Assembly (NCBI GenBank): GCA_951804985.1
Contig: OX638130.1
Span: 125,129,593 to 125,193,592, forward strand
DNA: 64,000 nt
Source of the DNA: Dryomyza anilis
Lineage: Eukaryota; Arthropoda; Insecta; Diptera; Dryomyzidae
Reading direction: 5' to 3'
The position numbers were made by a program, and so were the translations under genes. The notes under the pieces were generated by a model. It was not told where the DNA came from. It searched no databases and saw only the letters and a program-made list of their open reading frames with translations. Of the stretch, positions 1 through 12,100 are shown piece by piece (the stretch's first letter is position 1; each line of letters starts with the position of its first letter).

Positions 1-159
1 AAAAATTACAAAAAATAGAATCGCTAAAGGTACCAGATCGAATATTTTTCTCGAAGTTATTCGATAAAAATTCGAGGCATTGAAGGCCTCCGGGACTGGC
101 AGACTGGGTATTGCCAAAAGATTTATCTAATATTTAAGAACATTGATGAACAAAGCGGT

Positions 160-447
160 AGCCGCGGTAGCTCAGTGGTTAGTGCGTTGGACTGCGAGCT
201 GAAAGGTCCCGGTTCAACATCTTTTCATAGAAACATTTTTCTATACCGCGCTACCTCTCGGCAGTAAATGGCAAACCTACGAGAGTAAAACATTGCCTAT
301 GAAAAGCTCTCACCCGCCGTTCATATTCGGCAATAAACTGTAAGTCCCACCACATTGAGTACAAATATAACATGCACAGCTCGAAATGGTGATAGAGCTC
401 GGCCTAAGTTCTTATAGGACTGTAGTGCCAAACTATTATTATTATTA
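160..447 (+). repeat. tRNA-headed SINE, copy 1
   Basis: The head reads like a tRNA: an A-box-like GGTAGCTCAGTGGTTAG at about 166-182, then a B-box-like GGTCCCGGTTCAA. The body (CCGCGCTACCTCTCGGCAG, then GAGAGTAAAACATTGCCTAT) recurs in reverse at 5350-5535 and 25351-25640, and in part at 2774-2872. The 3' end is an ATT-repeat tail. Compared with the 5.4-kb copy, about 20 bases just after the B box are deleted, so the tRNA fold is broken. It is a retroposed element, not a tRNA gene; the parent tRNA was not identified. Confidence 0.75.
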
Positions 448-2578
448 AGGAAAATTCATTGCACCGTACGACAAAACTCAACTTGTGGCTGCACACATGA
501 GAAAATTCTATATATTCTTGAAGTACGCTAACAAATAAAAGACACGTGTATCCCAGTTTTTCTAGATCAATTCGTTAAAGGGTTTTAATTGTATTAGAAA
601 AGCAAATGAATATCAAAATTTTGATCGAACATTTGGAAAAAGTTCGATGTATTTCATAGCTGAGACATCACTAAGTGTGAATATGAAAATGTTTGTCTGA
701 TATCAATTTGTTTAAATCTTTTATTTACATTTCACATTCAGCCGAATTATTCGGTTACTTTGTACAACCTCCTAGTCAGCAAGAATCAGGTTGTGCCAAC
801 CTCCTAGTCAGCCAGCATGAGGTTGTTTAAACCTCCAAGTCAGCATGCCGACTACCAATTGAAATTTTATTTTAAAACATTTTTTATATATAAAACTTAT
901 TTATATAAAGTTTTTTGTATGTATTTTTGATGCGTAAATACAATTTCAAAAAGTATATCTATTAATTTTTGTTCTCTGAGAAATAAAAACAGTATGAAAA
1001 ACATTTAATATTTTATTTTACCATAATTAAACAAAATACAAATCTTTTTCTAATGTCACATATGATCACATATTTTTAATATATACTTATTATATACTTA
1101 TTATATATACTGTAACAAATGCACAAACATCAAATTTTGACAGTATGAAAAATGCAATCATGAGGTTACGACAACCGAACGTGCAGTTGCACGGACTAAC
1201 ATTTCGGTTAGAGTACAAAATGGTACGTTCATTTTAATGACATGAGGTAGCAACAAATGTATTTCGGTTGCAACACTGAAACGTTGCTTCAATTAACCTC
1301 ATGCCAAAAGGGGATTTTTCTGTGTGTGTTTTTAAAAATTTCAAATGGGAATAAAAACCTTTAAATGAATTGATATTGGAATACCGATTTTATATCCATA
1401 CTCAGAGAGATCACAGCTACACAATATATTCCGTAAAAAATAAAACATATAAATTATGAAAATATTTTGTGCATTTGTAATTCAAATGCAAATAAAAACT
1501 ATAAAGCAATTATTGACCTAAAAAAAAAACTGGGTACACACAAATTCTTAGATGGTACGTGAAACTAGTCGATTTTTCATGTGTGCAAAACAGTTTCGGA
1601 CGGTGTTATATAAGAAAACTTTTTCGTAATATAGAGAAAATGTCCTTATTATAAGGAAACTTTTTCCATAGCGCTGTTTTAAGTTACATTTTTCATGTTA
1701 AACTGTTTTCATTGGAAACTGTTTTCCGTGCAAGGTGATTTGATAGTGCTTCATACAAACACTTGATTGACTTAAACTCTTTTAAATAACCCTATTAAAT
1801 TATTCAAATTATCAAAACATCACATATATTTTGATACTTACGCTTACAGCGTAATCTTATGAACTTTAAAACAAAACATATAATTAATAGAGATTAATGA
1901 ATTTATCCACACAAATAAATTAAAGTTGACCCCCCAAATTTAAGTGTATGTGTATTTAATTATGGGCATAGGTATGTATTATGTATATATAACACATATG
2001 TTATTTATGTGTTTAACGAAGGTAGCTAAAGTCTGTTGAATCCTGCTGGGAATTAAAATTAACATACAAATAAAATCGATTATTGCGTTGATAAAAAGGG
2101 CTTGGCATGCGTAATCTACAAAAGCTTGAGTGACGTATCGATATTTCATTTGCAGTAACGGTTTTTTAATTACAGCCAACGAAGACATTGGGGTCATCTA
2201 TAGGAAAAGTGAAACAATTTTAATTTTAAATGTTGGAATTTAAATTATACTTGGGTTTATAAGGATTTAGGGATTCTGTACTAACATTTTTAATATATGA
2301 GCAAACCCAGAAAACCTTTAACTTTTGGGGTTGACAAAATTTCACAAAAAAATTGCGGGCACATCTTAACTCTTTGGAATATAAGCTTATAGGCCCTTAT
2401 GTAATATAAATCCGTTCGTGTGCTTCACTTTTAATGAAAACCTTCAAAGATAGAGGTCGGTAACGCTATGTTGGTTGAAAATTCTATATAGAAACCGATA
2501 TTAATTGTATTCATTAATCAGTCCAGCAATGAAATTTACTAATTTAATGAAAACTTTTGATATTGTTCGTTATATAAG
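448..2578. other. Intergenic, AT-rich, small repeats
   Basis: No convincing gene. At 766-850 a motif AACCTCCTAGTCAGC occurs about three times at ~38-bp spacing, with AGGTTG inverted partners. At about 1159-1302 there is a small element-like stretch with CATGAGGTTA at one end and TAACCTCATG at the other. The rest is AT-rich and featureless to me. Confidence 0.4.
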
Positions 2579-2727
2579 CAATTGCGTTCGTTAATATGAA
2601 TATGTGTACTTCAATGCAGCAAATAATTTAGTCGGCGTCGTTTTAGCAAATATAATTGCTGAAAACGCGCCGACTAATTAATTTGCTGCATTGACGTACA
2701 AATATTCATATTAGCAAACGGAATTGC
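2579..2727. repeat. Short inverted-repeat element (palindromic MITE-like)
   Basis: Two arms of about 65 bp face each other around a ~15-bp loop. The left arm includes CAATGCAGCAAATAATTTAG then TCGGCG; the right arm includes CGCCGACTAATTAATTTGC. The match extends outward through TATGAATAT to GCAATTGCGTT versus AACGGAATTGC. Arms are about 85-90% alike by eye. No target duplication could be assigned. Confidence 0.7.
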
Positions 2728-2773
2728 TGATTTAATGAAGAATACCAAATGTTTATGTTCATTTTGCTATTCG

Positions 2774-2872
2774 ACACTACCTAAATGGCAAATCTACGAG
2801 AGTAAAACATTGCCTATGAAAAGCTCGAAGTTCTATACAGTTCTGTAGCACCAAACTATTATTATTATATTG
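2774..2872 (+). repeat. SINE fragment, copy 2 of family
   Basis: It matches the body and 3' tail of the 160-447 SINE (AAATGGCAAATCTACGAGAG, then GCACCAAACTATTATTATTA) but lacks the tRNA head and about 100 bases of the middle. It is a dead fragment. Confidence 0.65.
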
Positions 2873-4634
2873 ATTAATGAATGCAATAAATATCGGTTGC
2901 TATATTTACGTTAATTATTTTTTCTGTGTATATAACGAACAAATTATTTTGAAGAAATTGTAATTTTTTGAACATTTAAGGCGAATTTTGAATTTTAAAG
3001 TGCTCCTGTATTTTTGATACTAGGAGCACATTCAAGTGACATAAATTAAAATCATTGCTATTACAATACCTTGCAATAAAAAAATCAACCCAGAATTCCT
3101 CAAATTCCTCCTTACACGCTCGATAATAGGTGCAAAATTGTAATTTTTTGGATTTTCAGCGCACATACCGTGGAATAGATTCTGTTATATTATAAATTAT
3201 GATGAGAAAATATTTGTTAATGATCAATTTTAACATAATGTATCAAATACAGTTTAATCCGACCACATTGAAATGATAGCTTAAAAGTTATTTTGAGGAA
3301 ATGGTGATTTTTTGTACAATTTAAGCTAAAATTCACATTTAAAGTGCTTCTGTATGATTAATTTTAGGAGCACATTCACACGACATACCTTAAAATCTTT
3401 GTTCTTGTATTATCAGTTCATAAAAAATTTCCAATTATTGATTTCTTGAAAGTCGCGCTTAACACTGTCGATAATATGTCCAAAAACATAGTTCTACCAT
3501 ATCTTGAAATTTTGTTTTCTCAAAAAAAAAAAATGATTGATTAATAATACTGAAGCGGCATTGTAGTTTTAAATTAACTCGTGGCATAAATTTCCGATCA
3601 CACCTATGTCCAGCCAAATTAAGGTGGAATTGTAGATGTGCCATAGAAAAAATTGCTTTTTTCGAGCCATTCACGTTTTTTTTTTTCGAAAGTCCTTTTT
3701 TGTTGGTATTAGGGGCACATTCACAAGTCATATCTTAAAATCTTTATTTTTACCTCCTCTATTAAAAATTAGATACAAAAATATACATTAGATACAAGTC
3801 GCGGCTCATACGTTGAAAAGAAGACGAAATTTTTGTTTTCGTTCCAAAAGTGGTATCATACCTCCACCTCTGTCCAAATTTGGGATATGGCACACTTATG
3901 CGGCATATATATTTTTTTTGTATTCGGGTATTAGCTAGCGATTGTATTAAAATTGTAGCGATATCTTGCAAGCCGTAGCTATAGTGATGATTAGAATGAC
4001 ACAAAACGTGCGTGTATCATTGGTATTTTTGATGTTTTTATTACTTTGGTCACAGGTAGCAAATCGACAGAGCAACTTATGAACTTAAAAATGGTTGGTA
4101 TTTATTAATTCAAGTATTCTTAACAATATTCAATTAAAATGTAAAATATTAAAAACAACAAATCATTTAAAAAAATTTAGGCCGTTTTGTACTTAAAGTG
4201 AGTATATTGCCGAATCCGAACTGCACACAGTGGATCGAAGGCGCGCATTTGGGCGCCATCGATGAATTGTTTTATATGCATTAGTTTCAACAGGATATCA
4301 GTCCAAATTAGGCTCTTTTTTATTTTTTTGTTAATTTTAATATTTTTTTGAATACTTTTTTAAAATTTAAACTAAATTAGTTCTTGCTAAGTAATTACAT
4401 TTTTATTACATTTTATAGCTAACATCATGTATTTCTTATTCGCTTTAAAAAATTACAAAAAATTTTAATTTTTAAGTTCGACATTTGGCGACAAAAGTAG
4501 CAATTTATGAAATATTTCGATAAAAACTTTTTTGTAAAGGATCAATAACTACAGATATTTAGCCATATGCTAATATAAAAACTTGGGCCCGGAACGCTCC
4601 GGAGAGATAAAAAGAGACAAATTTATACTATTAA
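2873..4634. repeat. Intergenic with diverged ~370-bp repeat units
   Basis: A segment of the form AGTGCTCCTGTAT ... TAGGAGCACATTCA ... GACATA ... TTAAAATC recurs at about 3000-3050, 3345-3400 and 3700-3745, suggesting a decayed tandem array with a 350-370 bp period. The short open frames here fall inside the repeat and are not gene-like. Beyond about 3.8 kb I see nothing but AT-rich DNA. Confidence 0.4.
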
Positions 4635-5210
4635 TTATACCCTACACCTATAAGGTACAGGGTATATTAAGTATGTGCAGATATGGTAAAGCTCCATAGG
4701 ATGCATGGCCTTTATGGAAATGTCAGTGTGTCTGTCTATCCGTCTGTCTATCTGTTACACGGTAACTTGAGAAATACTAGTGGGAATCCGATGAAATTTT
4801 GTTCCAAAAAATAGTTTTGAGTACGGAAATGAGCCAAATCGTTCAACGGACTCGCCCACCTCCCATACAAGATACTTTTATTTTACTCTTTAGGAACCTA
4901 TAACTCGAAAAGTACTGAAGATACAATTATAAAATTTAAAACGTATTGTTAGAATTTACCTAAAAATATTTGTACCAAAAATGGGCGTGATCCGCCCACA
5001 TTTTTTTACATTGTTTCCAGGTTTTTATAGTGAAAATTTTAGTCGTATTTCACATGTAACTGATTATGCCAGAAATAAGAGAATTATATAAATTAATATA
5101 ATTCACTGATATTTTGTGGAAAAACTAGGAATTTCTATTTTTTTATATATATTTTCCATATCAATAAATCAGTCAACTCTGCCTTTCAATTACATGTAGG
5201 GTACTCATGG
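4635..5210. repeat. Dispersed repeat (TATACCCTACACC family), copy 1
   Basis: It begins TATACCCTACACCTATAAGG and carries the GGTACAGGGTATATTA motif, a GTCTGTCTATCCGTCTGTC block, and shared internal phrases ending ATGGGCGTGATCCGCCCAC. The same order occurs at 14331-15055 and the start of it at 28134. It is a common fly-type dispersed repeat. The right boundary is uncertain (a TGTAGGGTACTC motif near 5195 may be the far end). Confidence 0.6.
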
Positions 5211-5349
5211 AACAAGTTTAAAACTAACATATATATATATTCCCTAAAGTGTATAGTTTTCAAAACAATTTATCTTTTTTCAAATTTTTTTTTAGTTCAA
5301 AAGTTACATACAAAAAACATCGGTGCGCGTCTTTTCCATACATTCAGCC

Positions 5350-5535
5350 AAATGTGCGGCAGGTGAAAGCTTTTCATAGGCAATGTTTTACTCTTGTAGG
5401 TTAGCCATTTACTGCCGAGAGGTAGCGCGGTATAGAAAAACGTTTCTATGAAAAGATGTTGTTAGCCTTAGACCAGGATTGAACCGGGACCTTTCGGCTC
5501 GCAGTCCAATGTATTAACCATGAGCTACCGATGCA
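5350..5535 (-). repeat. tRNA-headed SINE, copy 3 of family
   Basis: Reverse orientation. On the minus strand it runs from a tRNA-like head (GGTAGCTCATGGTTAATAC, then GGTCCCGGTTCAATCC) into the family body with CCGCGCTACCTCTCGGCAG. The 3' tail is truncated. It preserves the B box and the ~20 bases lost from the 160-447 copy. Confidence 0.75.
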
Positions 5536-6183
5536 TTTATTTAACATGGATTTAATATGTGAAAGTTTTTTCAATTACAATAAAAATATTATTTTTTAAA
5601 TTATATTTTTTTTATTATGTTAAATAAAAAACCAAAAGGTGTATTTTTTTTTACGTTAAATAAAAAAAGCAGAATCGAAATTCAGAAAGATACTTGTTTT
5701 ATCCTCCGAATGGAAATATTTATTTCTAATAATAATAATAATAAAAATCCGTGCCTGTACTTATGAAAAGGTATGAGAAATTGGAACAACGTTAAAAGTG
5801 CCACTTAAAAAAACGAATACATTTTTTTTGCCCACGGACATATGCGAAATAATATTTCTGCTAACGCTTAATTCATGGTTGAGCTACCCTGCAATGGCAA
5901 CGAATTAATTTAGACAAATAACAACATTTGCACATAAGTAATACAAACTAATCGCAGTAAGATTATTTTATTACCATGGGGATTATTCTAAGGACGGCAC
6001 TTTACAAACAAAGCACATTAATTTTTATGCACTTTTTGTGATCGGTCACATGTGATGATTTTCCAACTCTGAAGTTTAATAATATTTAATTTGAATATAT
6101 TTACATGTGACCCTCTCCTACCACCACACCACCACCACACATTTTAAAAAATAATGTGCTGACAGTGTGACTTCATTCACATC
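5536..6183. other. Upstream region of the guanylate cyclase gene
   Basis: AT-rich, with no gene. The last ~60 bases carry CCACCACACC repeats, and a stop codon lies in frame at 6160-6162, fixing 6184 as the first available Met of the reading frame that follows. No TATA/Inr pair stood out. Confidence 0.35.
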
Positions 6184-9100
6184 ATGCTAAATGGCAAATG
6201 CAACATTATGATGGAGAACCCCATGTCGGAGCAGCCAACGAGCAGCAACATCACCACCGCCAGCTCGAATATGAACATGTTCATGAACAGTCATGATGAG
6301 AAAAGCAAACCAATAATCGCCAGTCAAGCGGACAAAATGTCGGTGCGCTCAATTAGTTCCGAGGATGTTTCCGTCGGCGCTGAGGGCAAGTGTTGCATTG
6401 CTGCCGCAAGGAACCCAGCAATTAAAACCGGCCGACGCATACAATTAATGCAGGTAACAACTTGAGCTTTATCCCCCTCGTGCAAATGAATTTATTATTA
6501 CACAGGACACTTATTAAAATAGATGGGTTTTATATATATTTTTTTCTGTTTTTATGTTATGTCTATTGCACGAAATTTTCCATTTCCAGATGATAACTCT
6601 GCCGTTCATACCAATATTGGCTCTGATTGTACAAACATCGCTGATACTTCACGATATACTCGATTACAGAGCCGAGGTGGCCGACATCGAATCACAGGTA
6701 GGTAGTATTGGGCGCCGTGCGCCGCTTCCAGAGTCACCGAAGCGGGTCGGCACGTCCCGAGCACGCATCATAGCCATTCATTTAAGTATTGTGCAGCAGG
6801 CGCTCGTCGCTCGTGAGCCATAGTCTGTGGTGTTTGTCGTTGGCGGTAATCGCTGGACTGTAATTGAAATTTATCGAATAGAATACAACAATCGAATCGA
6901 TTCGTTTCGTTTCGAATGAAGTGTCAGTGGGGCCAACGACGTGTCTGAGTGAGTGCTTTTGTTTGTAGAGCAATATTTGTGCAAGGACGGTGCTCACTCA
7001 TACCGAACAGGACTGTCGTTCGTCCGTTCGTTCGTCTGACTTGTGTCCGGCCAGCCGTCCGTCTATGTGCCTTCCTGCCTTTAATATTGCAATGACCATC
7101 AGTCAGTGGAAGACGCATAATGTTGACTTTCTGATTGGTATGTTATTGATTTTATTCAGGGTTCATTAGTTCAAAGAGCACTTTCAAGCGGCCGTAGAGT
7201 GTAATAGTTTTCAAGTTTGAAATAAATTGCTATGAAGATTAAGTCATTGTAGAAGTTAACACTACTAAATGCATTTCGAAATTTCAAAAAGTTATTTGTC
7301 AGAAGGATATATCTGGTATTTTTGAATTGATAAACTTAATATTGGAATTTTCAGAAAACAAATACTATGCCGAATGGTATTAAAATATTCAAATCTTAAT
7401 TAGTAATGTTCATTATCAAACATGAAAACTCCGTTTTCGGAAAATATTACTGTTTGTTTTAGTACATACCCAGTATGTCATTTGTATCAATATCGTTACG
7501 AGATCAAAGTTATAGCTTAAAAAAAAAAAATATTTGCGTTTTGGTCAGGATATAGCCTCATGAAATCCGTATTTATAATTGAGTAAGTTTTCCAAATCCA
7601 AAGATACCTTTTATACGTTATAATAATTGATGAATAAACCAAAATAACAAAAAAAAGTTTTACTAATTTTTAAACTTTAAAATTTGATTTCCCAACATTT
7701 TAAAAAATGCACATTCGCCCCTTTGGCATAACAGTGACGATATATACTTCATAATTTCAAAGTGTAATTCAGAATTATACAATTTATTTTCAAAACAAAT
7801 GAAATGCAAAATCTGTTTGAAAGTGAAAACACACTAAATGAAATTAAAATATTCCATTTAAAATTAAAGAATAGCGATTATAATTTTAATTTTTTGAATA
7901 AACTTTCAGAAAATATTAATTGATATACTCAGAAAATAATCCTATTAAAATTGGTCAATAGGACAGTTATTGATTCAATCATGGTTGAAGTATATACAGG
8001 TTAGTTCATCTAGACAGTTACTCTGCTGAGAATGTCAATAAGAAAATTTAAAAAATACAACAATTAATAGTCAATTTAAACTTTATTTCAAGTTTTTTTT
8101 TTCACTTTAAGTTGGCTAATTTATTAAAATTTCACACCACAAATTCACTTTTTCACTTTTGTTATGCACTGCGGTGTTCTTCTGGAGCCCATAGACAGCT
8201 TGAAAATTAACAAAATGTTGAATATCATTTATTTTAAAATTTTGAGTTTAATTTTTTTATGTATTTGTAAACAAAGCATTGACGTTTTGTTTTAAATTTT
8301 TCGTAAACAAATGTTGATTCTTTCAAACAGTTTTCAAAAAAAAGTAAATGGCGACTAAATTTTGAAAGATGACTTAACCTATATATACTTCAACCATGGA
8401 TTCAATAGTATACAAAAATAAATATTTTCATAGAAACAGAAAAACAATTTAATAATATTTAATAGTATTTTGTAGTATTGAATAGTATGGACCCATTAAA
8501 ATAATAATTTATCCTATTGAATAATTTTAATAGTAAAATATTATTTACTTTATAATTTTATAATTCATATTTTTATTTGAAATTTAAAAAGATATCATAC
8601 CGTTGTTGATACTGCAATACCGCTTATCTACAATTTAGAATACCGACTACAAAATGAATTTTATAGAAGAAATAGAACTATTTAATGTCACTATTCTGCA
8701 CACACTTCATTCAAAATTAATTATGTCAAAGTTTATAATGGCACTTATCTAATTTAGCTGATCATAATAATAATTAATTATAGTACAAATTTAGTTGATA
8801 GTTGCAGTATAGTCGACGATATAACATTCATAACTTTTCATTTGAAATATCAATCAACAATTTTTATATCAATTGAATTTCATTTCATATATTCTAAATT
8901 TCAAATAGAAAGTTATTCATTTTATGTGATATTATCTGAAATTCATATAAAAAAAATATGAAATGTCAATCAAAAATCACAATTTTCATTAAAATTTTGA
9001 ATTTTAAGAGAAATTTTTAATTTTTCTTGAACATTTTTTAATGCTTTTTTTTCTTAAAGTGATTTTAAATTATATTTTTCTTTAATTTTTATTGTTCCAA

Positions 9101-12100
9101 TCATTTTAGATTTCTAATTAAAAATTAATACTCGTCTCAGGTAACTATTGCCACAGACTTGGGCAAGGTCGTGACACGTTTACAGCTGGAACGTTCAGAT
9201 GTAGCATTTTATATATTCACAAATGGCAGTAAAGTGCGGTACGTGTTGATTTCCAATCAAGATCTGTGAATTGTCTAAACATCCCACTTCCCACAGTTCC
9301 AATATGACACAACGCTTCACCGTCACCGATGATGCACTGAACAACATGACCACATGGAGTGAGGTCAGTGTGCCGACATCGCCAGATGATGACGACTACG
9401 AAGTAATGCTCAATCGTACGGAATTTCAGAATAGGCTTAATGAGTTTCGGTATGGTATTGATAGATAGCATTAAACACATGAAATAAACATTACTATTAT
9501 TTTATTATCTATTAGTTTAGTTATTTTTTTTAATTGCAATAAATTTGTTTATCCAATATATTTCATATAGAAAATGAGAATTATAAATAGATATAATTTT
9601 GTATTTGAAAATTTCAATACTAACATATTCGAAACAATTCTTCCTTGAGACATTTTCTTTCTGTAAATTCTTCGCCGAGATAAATCCTTCCCAAGATGAA
9701 TTTTTTGAGGAAAATAAATTTCATGGGCAAAAGCATTATCTTAGGTCCATGGGAAGAATCGTCTGAGATTACCTAGCAGTATTGTCCGAAGAAGATTTAA
9801 TCGGAATAGAATTGTCCAGCTTTAAAATAATCAATTTCAATATGAATAGATTGAAAATTATTTAAATTTCTGATTTTTCAGCGATAAAATACGTTCAGAA
9901 CCCGAGGATAGCTCCATCACTGATGTCATGAATTGGTATACGGCCATCAATCGCGGAATGCTCTCACACATGTCGGATCAGATCAAGGAAACTGACAATA
10001 GCGGTGTTTGGCGGTACTTAATGCGTGAACTCTTTGATAATGTTTTTTTTTTGTGATTTTTTGTTCATATATTTCAGTTACTTAATTGGCTTCAAAAATC
10101 TGCTAAAAAGCATCGAGTGTCAGAATATAGCATCATCTTTTGGTATCAAATACTTTGGACGCGGCTACTTGGGTTCGGAGGGTTTTGTATCCTTTATACG
10201 TTATGAATTTCTGGCACGTGAACTTATTAACTCAACACTCAGTTATGTACCATCGTTAATACCCATGTATATTAATATAACACGTACGGGCAAATATAAA
10301 AAAATGAAAGCCATGTATGTATCGTCATTTTTGAACTATTTAAAGATATTAAAAGATATTTTATATTATATAAAAACAATTTAAATTCTAGGAGCACCAC
10401 TGTTTTAAAGAATCAAAAAAGTAACTCTGACATTCGCAGCGCCATTACATACTACGATGCCATGCATAATTACACGGATGATCTAAGAATTTTACAAAAG
10501 GCTTTACGACGCAAAATCAAGTATGTCTATAATCAAATTTACTTAACATCGATAAAAAAATAATTGGGATTTTTTATTTTTTACGTAAATAATACTCAGT
10601 TCTTCAGACTTTTTGTAAAACCAAATTTTTCTGGACAAATGAAATAAGAAATATATCAAAAAAAGAAATATTGACCACCCTTTCATTTTAACATCATTTT
10701 GGTTTATCGAAAACGATAATTTTGATCTATAATTAATATCTTTATCGATATCATATTAATAATATATTAACGCATTTTTGAGTTACCTGTTATATTAATC
10801 AAAAATACACGTAGAGAAATGGAACAATGAAGAAATTAGAACTGCAGCATTCATAATATGATTGCTGAAATTATAGTTGAAATGATAGAAACATGATTGT
10901 GCTGAATGATTTTTGAAATCAGTTTGTGAATTTTATTATTCAAAAACGAAATGAAATAATAAATTGTTGCGAGAATAATAGCGATATTTATGGTGATAAT
11001 ACCATGATGCCTTGATAATAATAATTAATGATTTCGAACGTATATCAAACATTATAAAATGCAAGCAACCTCTTATTTAATCATTTTCATTTTATAAACA
11101 ATTGCTTTAATCATGATACATGTTTGCTACATGGTACTTACTTAACATGATACTAAGAATTATGTTGTTTCTCTGCTTTTAAAGACTTTGGTGAGTAATC
11201 CACGTTTTTTTTCTGTTTTTAGAGAATATGTCGATACTACACTCAATGAGGCCAGTAGCAAGGAAGCTGTTGGAATTGCCATTCTTGTTGTGGTGCTATG
11301 CGTCTCACCCATAATTATTATTTTGGTAAAAAATGCTGCAGCAACTATACAGGTAAGATATATATTACACTCAGAGAAAAAGTAATAAAATTAAATAAAA
11401 CCAATTGGGAAGGTTAGATCACATGGGAAATTTTAAAGTAGGGACATTTTATAGTACGCGTTTTATGATAGTTAGGATTATCATAATTATAGTCGGTCTA
11501 AGCCGACTATAAATACCCTACACATATCTGTGGTTACCATTTAAAGTCGTATATAGGTCACCAGGGTATACGAATCCTGAAAATAAATACAAACTTTTAA
11601 TCGCTGAAGAATTTCCATTCATTTGAGACCCATATTTACAAATGGGTAGGTGTACCGAATTTCGAATTTTTTTTTAACCACAAGTCGTTTTGCGGGAAAA
11701 CATTATTTTCATGAATTTGAGCATGAAGTCAATATATATTTGACCAAAAAAGTTTACATATGCACGTATACAGTAAAATTCGCCAGTTCATAATATTTAT
11801 GAATATAATATATTTTTTTTATTTTTTAGAAAATAATTCGAAAAAATTGTTGTAAAAATTTTATTTAAAAATAACATAAAAAAAAATTATTTAGAAAAAA
11901 AATGATCAGGAAAAAAAAAATTCGAAAAAAAAATTATGTTTTTTTTAAAAAAAAGTGTTTACGAAAAAAATTTCAAATTTTTTTTTATATATTTTTTATA
12001 AATATAACTTTTTATTAAACAAAGTTGTAATTATATATAAATATATTATAAAACATTTTACTAATTTATGCATGTCGAGCAAGTATTATATAAGGGGGCG

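Noticed and set aside
160..235. tRNA gene
   Set aside because: A and B boxes are present, but the 3' half runs into a repeat body shared with three other loci and no acceptor stem closes; it is a SINE head.
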